A stretch of 64,000 bases of DNA from Chryseobacterium gwangjuense. Its GTDB lineage: Bacteria > Bacteroidota > Bacteroidia > Flavobacteriales > Weeksellaceae. The stretch spans positions 372,001 to 436,000 of the forward strand of contig NZ_JAJTNP010000004.1 in the NCBI RefSeq assembly GCF_021311115.1, written 5' to 3'. A model generated the notes under the pieces. The model did not search any database. It was not told the DNA's origin and saw only the letters and a list, made by a program, of their open reading frames with translations. Of this stretch, positions 1-9,700 are shown piece by piece (the stretch's first letter is position 1; each line of letters begins with the position of its first letter). Position numbers and translations under genes: made by a program.

Positions 1-1443
1 TTCAGGCCCTGAACAAGAAGGACCGTCATCTTGTCTTTTTAAAATTCTTGCGATCTCCTCCTGATACGGAATTAAATCTTCTTCAGGATAAAAATAACTT
101 CCTCCTTCCGGAATATGTTTATTATCTAAAGGAGTAATTCCGAACCATTTTACTTCGTGACCACGAGCAATTAAGCTTGCTCCAACACTCAAAGTGGGAC
201 TGATGTGTCCAAAAAACGGAGGAATAACGAATAAAAATTTAGATGTTGGTTTTTCCATAGTTGAAGTTGAAATGGCGTTTTCAAGTAGATTGGCTGCAGT
301 TTCGCTACCTCCGGCTTCAGCGAAGGATTCACGAACAGTTTCTGCTGCTTTTTTATATTCAGGATTTGTTAAAATAGTTGTTACGGCTTCGTTTAAGTGG
401 TGCGCTTTAAATCGGTTAAAGTTCAGACGTTCTCCTGCTCCGGTACGTACAACACGACCTGCAACATGCGACTGATCATACGCAATCGGAATCACAACTA
501 AAGGCAAACCATTGGAAAGTGCTTCTGAAACCGTATTATGACCACCGTGACAAACGACACCATCCAGATGTGGCAACAAATCCAGTTGGGGAACTTGCTG
601 ATACACCATAAAATTATCTGGCCATTCCTCAAAAAGTTGAGGATCTGAAACTACAACAACCGTTAAATCTTCATTTTTAAAAGCATCGACAACCTTTTGG
701 AAAAATGCTTTTTTATGATCGTGATCAAAAGTTGTTCCGATGCTTACGAGAATTTTTTTCTTTGAACTTTTATGAAAGGTTTCCCAATCAAATTCACAGG
801 AAATACGACGCTCAGTAAGAACAGGACCTGTAAACTGGAAATTAGACGGAAGATCCATTTCACCAAAGAAGTATCTTGAAGTTAAGACCAAAGTCAGTAG
901 ATCTGAACAGTCCAATGCTTTGTCATCATCAATTCCCAATTCTTTTTGTAATGCAACGATCTGTTTTTCTTCCCATTCGTGAACTTTCGGTAATTCATCC
1001 ATAATTTTAATGGCAGCCGGAGCGGTAACGGTGGTAGAATAGGGAAGTCCCAATTTTTTTGCAGCAACAGCAGCAGCAAATAACTGATGATCACCAATTA
1101 CGATGTCAGGTTGGTAAAGTTCAAGTAAGCTGACAATACCATTATAGCAGTGTCTGTTTAAAGGAATCAGAACTTCTTCATAAAGAAATTTGATGCTGTC
1201 GATTCCATAGACCACTTTTTTTGAAATAATATCGAGATAGTTTTCACTCTCTTTTTTTTCTTCGTCGGTTTGATCGTATTCGATCAATAATAATTCTCCT
1301 CCGACAGGAAGTTTTGTACTTAAATTTTTGTCAAGACTGATCCAGGCTACTTCATGCCCTCTTTCCAGAAGAGTAGCACCGATGCTTAACGTGGGGTTGA
1401 CGTGCCCTGTCAATGGTGGAACAACAAATACAAATTTAGCCAT
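1..1443 (-). CDS. Tandem (fused) GT1-family glycosyltransferase, partial at left edge
   Basis: This frame is open from an ATG at 1443 to position 1, 481 codons with no stop (each codon checked). Residues 1 to about 395 form a complete MGT/YjiC-like GT1 enzyme: an N-terminal GHVNPTLSIG motif and, near residue 300, the donor-site motif CHGGHNTVSEAL followed by PIAYDQSHVAGRV. After a short linker, from Met396, a second GT1 N-terminus begins in the same frame (SKFLFVIPPFFGHISPTLSV), with 86 residues visible before the edge. The two N-termini are clearly similar in protein and DNA, so this looks like a tandem duplication kept as one polypeptide. Family knowledge: GT1 enzymes move sugar from a nucleotide sugar to a small acceptor. 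The start overlaps the end of the alpha/beta-hydrolase gene by 8 bp, so it is the last visible gene of the lipid/polyketide operon and probably glycosylates its product (inference). Confidence 0.85.
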   Translation of the reverse strand, partial: MAKFVFVVPPLTGHVNPTLSIGATLLERGHEVAWISLDKNLSTKLPVGGELLLIEYDQTDEEKKESENYLDIISKKVVYGIDSIKFLYEEVLIPLNRHCYNGIVSLLELYQPDIVIGDHQLFAAAVAAKKLGLPYSTTVTAPAAIKIMDELPKVHEWEEKQIVALQKELGIDDDKALDCSDLLTLVLTSRYFFGEMDLPSNFQFTGPVLTERRISCEFDWETFHKSSKKKILVSIGTTFDHDHKKAFFQKVVDAFKNEDLTVVVVSDPQLFEEWPDNFMVYQQVPQLDLLPHLDGVVCHGGHNTVSEALSNGLPLVVIPIAYDQSHVAGRVVRTGAGERLNFNRFKAHHLNEAVTTILTNPEYKKAAETVRESFAEAGGSETAANLLENAISTSTMEKPTSKFLFVIPPFFGHISPTLSVGASLIARGHEVKWFGITPLDNKHIPEGGSYFYPEEDLIPYQEEIARILKRQDDGPSCSGPE

Positions 1444-2230
1444 GGTTTTGTGTCAAAGTTTTTGATAAAATTTTAGATAAAAAATCAACGATCGTTTCTG
1501 CGATCAAAGCCGGTTCCTGAATCGGGATATTGTGATCTCCTGAAATTAATTCCAATTGAGAATCGGAGATTTGAGTGTTCAGCCATTCTCCGGTTGGTTT
1601 ACAATTTGAATCAGAACCGTACAACAATAATGTAGGAATGTCTAACTCAGATAGATTAGCCTCATTCAGAAAATCTTTTTCCTTAATCATATCTGCTTTG
1701 ATGCTGGTTTGATTGAAAAGGAATTCGTACATACGGTGGTTTTTTTCCATCTGTCTTTTGCCCATCTGAACTTTCGTGGTATCTGTAAAATTAGCCACAT
1801 AATGTTCTAAAAACTCCTTGCTGTACTGATCGATAATTCCTCTGGCTTTTTCGTCTTGAGGATCGGGAGCTTCCATGATAACCAGCTGATTGATACGGTT
1901 TGGATATTCTAAAGAGGTTTTTAAAGCAATTAATCCTCCAAAGCTGTAGCCTACAAGATGTACTTTTTCAAGCTGTAACTCATCCATCAAAGCCATCAGG
2001 TCGGAAGACATATTTCCTAAATCGTAACCATCTTCAAAACGTTCGCTCATGCCGTGACTTTTCAGATCGTACATCACCACATGGAATTTTTTTGCTAAAA
2101 CCGGAGCAATATTGAAATAATAAATAGACAGGTTACTGAACATTCCGTGGATCAAAACCACGGTTTGTTCAGCCCCTTTATTAAGTTCCTGAATATGAAC
2201 TTTTTTATGATTAATTTCTATTATTGGCAT
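1436..2230 (-). CDS. Alpha/beta hydrolase, possible product-releasing or editing thioesterase
   Basis: This 264-aa protein has the alpha/beta-hydrolase fold. An oxyanion-hole motif VVLIHGMF lies near residue 25, the nucleophile elbow GYSFGG puts Ser at 96, an acidic candidate is in LLYGSDSN, and a C-terminal catalytic His is in SGDHNIPI near residue 240. There is no signal peptide, so it should act in the cytoplasm. It overlaps the ACP gene by 10 bp and the glycosyltransferase gene by 8 bp, which implies translational coupling. Neither megasynthase shows a thioesterase domain, so this enzyme is a reasonable candidate for releasing the acyl chain or hydrolysing stalled intermediates. That role comes from context only; the fold is common and the substrate cannot be read from sequence. 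Confidence 0.88.
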   Translation of the reverse strand: MPIIEINHKKVHIQELNKGAEQTVVLIHGMFSNLSIYYFNIAPVLAKKFHVVMYDLKSHGMSERFEDGYDLGNMSSDLMALMDELQLEKVHLVGYSFGGLIALKTSLEYPNRINQLVIMEAPDPQDEKARGIIDQYSKEFLEHYVANFTDTTKVQMGKRQMEKNHRMYEFLFNQTSIKADMIKEKDFLNEANLSELDIPTLLLYGSDSNCKPTGEWLNTQISDSQLELISGDHNIPIQEPALIAETIVDFLSKILSKTLTQNHG

Positions 2231-2520
2231 TCGTAGATATAATTGATAATCATACTTAAATCTAGGTCGATCAGCTCATCAAGATCCATAGAAGATAACC
2301 AGCCTGTAAAATCGATCTGGTCGCCAAAATGCGCTTTAATTTTCTCTGAGAAAGACACAATTTCGATGCTGTCCATTTCAAGATCTTTGGTGAATGAACT
2401 TTCCGGTGTGATATCCATTTCTTCCGCGAATTCTTCACCAATAACTTCTGTGATAAATCCTTTTAAAAGCGTGAATAATTCTTCGTGATTTAATTTTTCT
2501 GTTGTATTTAAAGTGTCCAT
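2221..2520 (-). CDS. Free-standing acyl carrier protein
   Basis: This 99-aa acidic protein has the carrier-protein signature DLEMDSIEIVSF, in which the Ser of DSIE is the expected 4'-phosphopantetheine attachment site. It starts 13 bp inside the end of the upstream megasynthase gene and its end overlaps the hydrolase gene by 10 bp, so the three genes are translated together. The upstream megasynthase carries its own Sfp-type PPTase domain, which probably activates this ACP as well as the two ACP domains of the larger synthase. The separate carrier may hold the starter unit or deliver the finished chain to the hydrolase or glycosyltransferase; nothing in the sequence decides between these. Confidence 0.9.
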   Translation of the reverse strand: MDTLNTTEKLNHEELFTLLKGFITEVIGEEFAEEMDITPESSFTKDLEMDSIEIVSFSEKIKAHFGDQIDFTGWLSSMDLDELIDLDLSMIINYIYECQ

Positions 2521-5500
2521 CCTATGATATAATTTTTATGTTTAATTGTTTTGATTTCTGTTTGATTGATCCATAAAGAATCTTCTGTTATTTTCTCAAC
2601 TCCGAATTGTTTTGGATTTCCTTTCAGTCCGGTTCCTAAAAACTTTCCGTACGCTTCTTTGGCTACCCAGAATCGGGTCGTCCATTCTGCCTGATCTTTG
2701 TCTTTTAATAAAGTTAATTCATGATCGGTAAAGACTAAATCGTAAAATCCGGAGCTTCGCTCTTCAATGATTTCCATATCGATTCCGACCGGGTTTCCGT
2801 TTCTTGCAATTCCGACTGCATTTTTTCCTTTATGTGCCAGAGAAATGTGAATATTTTCTGTGGAATCTCCGATCAGATAAGGTTTTCCGACATCATCTTT
2901 TCCAATTTCAAAAGTAATCGGATAGCAAGGATGATCTTTTTCCTTTTTAAGGAGATTTCGTACTGCATCTTTCACGGCAACACGGCTTACCATCCAGTTT
3001 TTTCTCTTATTTGGTAAAAGCGTTTGATGATGCTGTTTTTCGGTTTGGTTAAAATATCTTTTCAGGATAAAATCCCAAGATGCCACTCTCGAATAGGCTT
3101 GATGGAAGAAAAATACTTCAGGAGCAATTTCCTCCGAAAGACGGTTATGCAGAGGCGACATGGAAACATTCCACAAAGCGGCATCGATTTCCAGACGACG
3201 GTTTTGCCATCCTGAAATCATACACCATACTTTTCCGTCTTTTTTAAGGACGATATCTGCGATGGCGAATTCATCATTTAATTCGGTCAGGCTGCAGGTG
3301 CATTCAAAAACTCCGCCCTGATCATGTAGATCTCCGAAGAATTCTATGTCTTTGATTTTTACGGGGAATGCGATTCTGTCTTTGGTTAAAGTTAATTGAA
3401 GCCAAAGTCCGAATAATTGTCCCGCATTATCCAGTAAAGAACCTTTTCCACCGTTTCCTTTGATTTTTCCGATAATTCCTTTCGTTCCCACCTTTGAAAC
3501 TTCCGTAATTCCCTGATATTTTTCTCCGTGAAACATATGCATTTCGTAGATTTCTTCAGGGGTTCTTTCTATTGGTAATAAATCTCCAACTGAAAGGTTG
3601 ATATTTGGAATCTGACGATCGGTTGAGGTTAAAAGAACTTCTGCGTTCACGAAATTTTCAATTTCCAAATACGCATGATTGGTTGATCTCCATTCTCCTT
3701 TTACGGTTTTTTCAAATGGTTTTGCCACATTCATCCATTGGAAAACGCTTACATTCATAATTTTATGAACTTTGCTTCCTTGGATTTCTGTCTGAGCAAT
3801 TTCCGCTAATTGTTCAAAGATCATGGTCATTGGAATCACAGGTTCCATATCTGCCACGGTTGGCCAACCTTTGGGCTGTCTCAATAAACTGTGGTCGATC
3901 AGATACGGATGATTTTCCAAATCAACGTACAATGTTTTGGAAAAATCTTTACTTGCTGGAACTCCTATTTGAGGCGTAATCGGTGTCGGTCTTGAAATTT
4001 TAATTTCCGGACGGTTTTGGAAAAGTGTTAATACTTCTTCCTGCATGCTGATCATTTCAGCAATATTTTCCTGAAATGCCTGAACAAGAGGATGTCCTGC
4101 TTTTGCCACCGAAATATTTTTTTGTTTCGGAACTTCAACGGTTTTTGCTAAATTTTTAATGGCTGCAAAATCACGGATAATGGGTGAACCTAATTCAAGT
4201 TTAATCCCTTTTCCTGATGATTTTTTTGAAGACTGAATATCTAAAAAGTCTAAAGCGATCGTTTTTCCTTCTACAAATAGAGCCGCAACCACACGTTGTA
4301 ACTGAGCCAATGCAGATCGGATAGGGGTGCTCGAAGCGATAGTGCTGAAAGCTTTTCCTTTCAGGGTATCATCAATAAATCCAATCAAACCTCCGGTTCC
4401 GACCTGAATGAAAAATCTTGCCCCTTCTTCATACAATTTGTCTGTCAATTCACGGAAACGAACAGGTTCCACAAGATGTTCTGCACTCAGTTTTCTGATC
4501 GATTCCTGATCTGAAGGATAAGGTTCTAAGGTTGTTGCCGACCACAACGGAATTTTCGTCTGCTGGAATTGGGCTTTTTCCATTCCTGCTAAAATCACAT
4601 CCAATTTATCAGCGATAAAAGGGGAGTGAAAACCGGATTGGAACGGTAAAATCTGATGAAATATCTGTTTTGATTTTAAGACCGGAACCAATTCTTCCAA
4701 TGCTGAGTTACTTCCGCAGAGAATTACCTGGTTCGGGCAATTGTCATTGGAAATATAAACATTTGGAATTTCTTCAATAATAGGTTTAATGGTTTCAATT
4801 CCGGAACCAATTGCGATGAATTTTGAGTCTTTTAACTCAAAAGTTTCAGGATTTAAAACATCAATTAAAGCTTTTACAGAATTCACTTCCGCCAGTTCCG
4901 AAGAGTAACCGGCAAGCCATTCTCCTAAACTATGTCCCGCATTCATATCAGGAACAATTCCTAATTTTTTTAGGGAATGATCGAGAATACTGCAGTTGTT
5001 GAAAATGTGTAAAGCATCATTTAATAAACCTTCACCTTCCGTTTCTATCGGAGCAGTCAGGTTAAAATAGTGGCTTACACTTTCAATTTCCCCTTTTGCT
5101 AACCCATCTAAACCAGGAAATACAAAGGCAACTTTTTCTCCGTTTTGAAGCAAAGGTGTGTTGGTGTACCAAATGTCCTGTTTGTTTCGCCACGGATTAT
5201 TTTTAGAAACAATTTTTGTCGCTTTTTCTATTCTTTCTTTGGTAGGTTCGAAAACCGCAACACGGAAATTCCCTTCACCTACATGAGTCTCATTATTGTG
5301 TAAAGCGGAAAGTAATTCTTCATGTGTTGGTCTTGCCAGGATCAAAACCTTATCTTTTTTAGGTAGATCATATCCTTCCAAAACTACATGCGCATTGATT
5401 CCGCCAAATCCGAAAGCATTCACTGCTGCCACTTTTGGCAATCCGGTTTTTGACCAGTTTTTGGCTTCCTGAACAGGTTCAAATCTGGTGTTCTGCATAT

Positions 5501-6743
5501 CCGAAGTTGGATTTTCGCAGTATAAAGTGGGTGGCAATGTATCATGATGCAAAGCCAGACAAGTTTTAATTAAACCTGCGATTCCCGCAGCAGGCATAGC
5601 ATGACCGATATTCGATTTAACAGAACCGATTCCGGCAATTTTAGCGGTTTCTTCTTTTCCGAAAAACTGAGCCAACGTCTGCAATTCGGTTTTATCTCCA
5701 AGCGGAGTTCCTGTTCCGTGTGCTTCAATATAACCGATCTGTTTTTCATCCAGATCTGCATTATTCCAGGCTTGCTGTAAAGCTTTTAATTGTCCTTTTA
5801 CGGAAGGGCTCATGACACTGGTTCCATTACCGTCACTGCTGACTCCGATACCTTTGATGACCGCATAGATTTTATCCAGATCTTTTACGGCATCTTCAAG
5901 TCTTTTTAATACGACAAACCCGCAACCTTCACCAATTAATAATCCATCGGCATCATTGCTGAAAGGCTTGATTTGCTGTTGTTTTGATAAGGCTCCCAAT
6001 TGCGAAAAAATACTCCAGAACGCAGCATTTTGTCCGGTATGAACTCCACCTGCAATCATAATATCGGAACGGCCTCTCTGAAGTTCCTGAATGGCATGGT
6101 CAACAGCCAATAAAGCACTTGCACAAGCAGCATCTACGGTAAAAGCAACGCCTCCTAAATTGAAACGGTTGGCAACTAAAGAAGCAACCAGATTAGGAAT
6201 CAATCCCATTGCAGTATCGGCTGCAAAACGACCTTTTCTTTCCTGAAAAGCGTGTTTTACTTTTTCAATATCTGCGGAAGAGACTTCTGGTAATAATTCC
6301 TGTAACAACGAAGAGATTTGCTCACCTGTTCTTACAATTTCGATGGCTCTTGTTGCACCGGGACCTGTATAGTTTCCTTTTCCGATGATGATTCCGGTTT
6401 TTTCCAAGGAAATATTTTTCTTAAAGATTCCGGCATCATCTAAGGCTTTCTGAACTAAATCCAGGGTTAATAAATGATCGGGTTCTGTACCTTCAACTGC
6501 CAATGGTAAGATTCCAAAAGCTGTAGGATCGAACTCATAATCAGGAATGAATCCGCCACGTTGGCAATAAAATCTGTCGACCGAACCTGAGTGGTCACTA
6601 AAGTGAACGGGATCAATACGATCAGCAGGAGCCAATTGGGTAGAATCTACTTTGTTGACAATATTCTGCCAAAAAGTTTGGGCATCCTGCGCCCCCGGAA
6701 AGACGCAGGATAAACCAATTATTGCAACATCTGTTTTTTTCAT
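2508..6743 (-). CDS. Type I PKS/PUFA-synthase-like protein: KS-AT-DH-PPTase
   Basis: A 1411-aa multidomain synthase. The N-terminal ketosynthase has its active-site Cys in DAACASA (about residue 206) and the two His motifs EAHGTGT and SNIGHAMPAAG, so it looks active. An acyltransferase follows, with GHSLGEW (Ser near 604) and FHSP, although the usual GQGSQ entry motif reads FPGLDG. After a linker comes a double-hotdog dehydratase with His in YLIDHSLL (about 950) and Asp in LLDNAGQ (about 1103). The C-terminus is an Sfp-type phosphopantetheinyl transferase (VGIDMEII about 1320; WVAKEAYGKFLG about 1363). There is no KR, ER or ACP here; those lie in the neighbour 21 bp upstream. Domain order resembles a cut-down, rearranged PfaC or enediyne-type synthase. 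The fused PPTase makes the operon self-sufficient for carrier-protein activation. Confidence 0.93.
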   Translation of the reverse strand: MKKTDVAIIGLSCVFPGAQDAQTFWQNIVNKVDSTQLAPADRIDPVHFSDHSGSVDRFYCQRGGFIPDYEFDPTAFGILPLAVEGTEPDHLLTLDLVQKALDDAGIFKKNISLEKTGIIIGKGNYTGPGATRAIEIVRTGEQISSLLQELLPEVSSADIEKVKHAFQERKGRFAADTAMGLIPNLVASLVANRFNLGGVAFTVDAACASALLAVDHAIQELQRGRSDIMIAGGVHTGQNAAFWSIFSQLGALSKQQQIKPFSNDADGLLIGEGCGFVVLKRLEDAVKDLDKIYAVIKGIGVSSDGNGTSVMSPSVKGQLKALQQAWNNADLDEKQIGYIEAHGTGTPLGDKTELQTLAQFFGKEETAKIAGIGSVKSNIGHAMPAAGIAGLIKTCLALHHDTLPPTLYCENPTSDMQNTRFEPVQEAKNWSKTGLPKVAAVNAFGFGGINAHVVLEGYDLPKKDKVLILARPTHEELLSALHNNETHVGEGNFRVAVFEPTKERIEKATKIVSKNNPWRNKQDIWYTNTPLLQNGEKVAFVFPGLDGLAKGEIESVSHYFNLTAPIETEGEGLLNDALHIFNNCSILDHSLKKLGIVPDMNAGHSLGEWLAGYSSELAEVNSVKALIDVLNPETFELKDSKFIAIGSGIETIKPIIEEIPNVYISNDNCPNQVILCGSNSALEELVPVLKSKQIFHQILPFQSGFHSPFIADKLDVILAGMEKAQFQQTKIPLWSATTLEPYPSDQESIRKLSAEHLVEPVRFRELTDKLYEEGARFFIQVGTGGLIGFIDDTLKGKAFSTIASSTPIRSALAQLQRVVAALFVEGKTIALDFLDIQSSKKSSGKGIKLELGSPIIRDFAAIKNLAKTVEVPKQKNISVAKAGHPLVQAFQENIAEMISMQEEVLTLFQNRPEIKISRPTPITPQIGVPASKDFSKTLYVDLENHPYLIDHSLLRQPKGWPTVADMEPVIPMTMIFEQLAEIAQTEIQGSKVHKIMNVSVFQWMNVAKPFEKTVKGEWRSTNHAYLEIENFVNAEVLLTSTDRQIPNINLSVGDLLPIERTPEEIYEMHMFHGEKYQGITEVSKVGTKGIIGKIKGNGGKGSLLDNAGQLFGLWLQLTLTKDRIAFPVKIKDIEFFGDLHDQGGVFECTCSLTELNDEFAIADIVLKKDGKVWCMISGWQNRRLEIDAALWNVSMSPLHNRLSEEIAPEVFFFHQAYSRVASWDFILKRYFNQTEKQHHQTLLPNKRKNWMVSRVAVKDAVRNLLKKEKDHPCYPITFEIGKDDVGKPYLIGDSTENIHISLAHKGKNAVGIARNGNPVGIDMEIIEERSSGFYDLVFTDHELTLLKDKDQAEWTTRFWVAKEAYGKFLGTGLKGNPKQFGVEKITEDSLWINQTEIKTIKHKNYIIGWTL

Positions 6744-6764
6744 AAATTAAGTCTAAAACAGAGG

Positions 6765-9700
6765 TTACCAGTTATTTCCAGACATAATCAATACCTGACT
6801 TTCTGTTCCGTATTGTATTTCATTTAAGAAAATTTCTTTTCCCTGATCCAATGGAATAAGAGAAATTCCTCTTCTTTCGTATTCTGATTCCAATGATGAA
6901 GAAACCATTCCTGCGCCTTTCCAAGGACCCCAGTTGATGGAAATTACTTTTCCTTTTAATTTTTTATTTAAAGCATTTGCATAATCGTCTAAAACGCTGT
7001 TTGCTGCTGCATAATCTGTTTGTCCTTTATTTCCGTATACGGAAGCAATACTTGAAAATAATACCACAAACTGGCAGTCTGTACGAAGTTTTTCGGCTAA
7101 AACACGAAGCGGTTTTACTTTGGTATCGAACACACGTCCGAAAGAAGTGGTTGTTTTTTGTTTGAATAATTTATCTTCCAATAATCCTGCTCCGTGAATA
7201 ACTCCGTCTAAACGGTTGTATTTTTCATAGATGGAATTGATTAAATCTGATAATCCATTTTCATCACAAAGATCTAATGATTGATAAACAACGGTATTCC
7301 CCAGTTTTTCCATATCACGGATTGTACTCAGGATCTGATTGTTTTTAAAAACTTTTGTCGTTTCTTTTTCAATATCAGAAGGGGAAGTGAATTTTCCTGA
7401 TTTAATGAGGAAAGCTCTGATTTCTTCCTTCGTTTTCATCATTTCCAGCTCTTTAAACTCAGAAACTTCATTTTTCGGATCTTTTGAACGACCTACCAAA
7501 ATATAGTTACACGGATAAGTTTGTGACATATGTTTTACCAACTCTGAAGTAATTCCCTGAGCGCCACCAAGAACTAACACAACAGAGTCTTTATCCAACT
7601 GAATATTACTTTCCTGAAGACTGTTTGATAATGGGGAAGGAATGATGTCTACCTTATGTCTTGTATTGTTTTTATAAATGATTTCAGCAGGTTTATCCGT
7701 TGATAATATTTCCTTTAATGTAATTTCAGCAATATTATCTATTTCTTCTGACGTACTTAGGCTGATCAATCTGCAGTTTGTCTGCTCAAACTCACGGGCT
7801 AAACTTTTGAAAAGTCCCGGATGACCTTTGTAATGGCGTAAAAGGGTAGTATCCGTCAGTTCCTGAATATTGGCAGGAATATCAGAGATTAAATAGATCC
7901 ATTTTGCTTTTTCAAGATCCATTCTTTTAATCATGTCAACATGGTCGATGATGCTGTGCTTTACTTCTGAAGAAAATATATCTAAAATGATCAATCCGTC
8001 AAAAACAGTAAGGTCATTTTCCGAATTAATCAATTCTGCAATAGCACCATGTTTTTCAAGCTCGTTTTTAATAGCTAGAGTCTGTTGGCTATTATCCTGA
8101 GTGATGGCGAAACGTTTTCCTTTTAGAATTTCAGTGTTTTCTACTGAAGAAACACCAGTTGGAGTAAGATCGAAACGCAAACGGGATAGCTCATTTTTTG
8201 CAGGTTCAGGAGTGCTGTTTCCATTTATTTCATGAATCCATGATGCTAATCCGTTCAATGTTTTAATCGCAGCTAATTTTTCCATTAAATCATCAGCTTG
8301 TTCCAAATCCTGACCGAAGCCAATCTTTGTTTTCAGATCTGCGATAATTTCCATTCTTTTGATTGAATCGATGCTTAAATCGGCTTCCATATCTAAGTCT
8401 AATCCTAGCATTTCCTTAGGATAACCTGTTTTTTCGCTTACAATATCAAGAATGGCTGTCTGAAGCTCTTCAAGAGACAATGTTTTAGATTGAGCCTGCG
8501 TATTTACAGTTTTAACTTCTTCAGCAGCCGTTTTTTGAGAAGTTGCTGATGTTCCTGTATATTCTGTAAACCAATTTACCAAACCACTTAATGTTTTGAT
8601 GGCAGCTAATTGTTCCATGATGGTATCTTCATTCGCCTGATCGATTTTTAAACCACCAAGTTCATTTTTAAGTGTTCCTATGATTTCAACTCTTTTAATA
8701 GAGTCAATACTAAGGTCGGCTTCCAAATCCATTTCCATCCCCAACATTTCCTGAGGATAACCGGTTTTATCACTTACCACCTGCATTAATAAAGCTTTAA
8801 TATCTTTTACAGGAGCAACTGTTTTTGTCGGAATGATACCATTTTTTTCTGCACCGTTACTTTGTGGAGTCGATATGACAGGAGTCTGATTGTTCGATTG
8901 TACAGGAACTGGTGAAGTATACACAACAGGTGCAGGATTTACCTGTGGATGCTGTCCCAGGAAGGAAAGCATCACATCACGCTGCGCCTGTATCATCATT
9001 TTCATACTGTTTAAATATTCCTGCAGCATGCGTTCTTGGGTAGATTGGCTTTCGGTTGCAGGAGCTTGAGTATTATGGGTATAGTTGTTCATTTGAATTG
9101 GATTTATAATTGGTAATGCACCATTGTTAGGAAGCGTACCTGTTGTCGGGTGTGCGGTTTGTCCGTTTACACGCCAGATGGCAGGATTTTTCTTGTAAAG
9201 TTCAGGCTGATCAATTTGAATTAATTGAGCGTTTCGACCGTTGAACAGACTAGCTATGTTGAAGTTTCTTCCGGTACCTAAATACTGAGCCAACATAGAA
9301 AGAAGGTGGGTAAGTTTGTTACCGTTGTTATCTTCTACAAACAATGTCAATTGATCTTTGTCTAAGCAAGATTTCGTTAATCCTGTTAAAACTTTTCCTG
9401 GTCCCACTTCAATAAATATCCTGGCCCCATCTTCATACATGGCCTGAAGTTCTTCAACGAATCTTACCGGTTGTACCAAATGATCAGTCAGTCTTTCTTT
9501 GATTTCTGAAGCTTTTGTTGGATAGGATTCGGCAGTGGTGTTCGACCAAACCGGAATCTGCATTTCCTGGAAAGGGATGTCTTTTAAAACGTCAGCATAC
9601 AAATCTTTTGATTTTGCCAATAATGGACTGTGGAATGCGCAGGCAACTTCTAATTTCTTAGCTGAAATACGTTCCTGTTTAAGAACTTCCATCAATTTGT

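Noticed and set aside
894-1097. 67-aa minus-strand frame
   Set aside because: It lies in another phase inside the open glycosyltransferase frame, and its composition is not protein-like.
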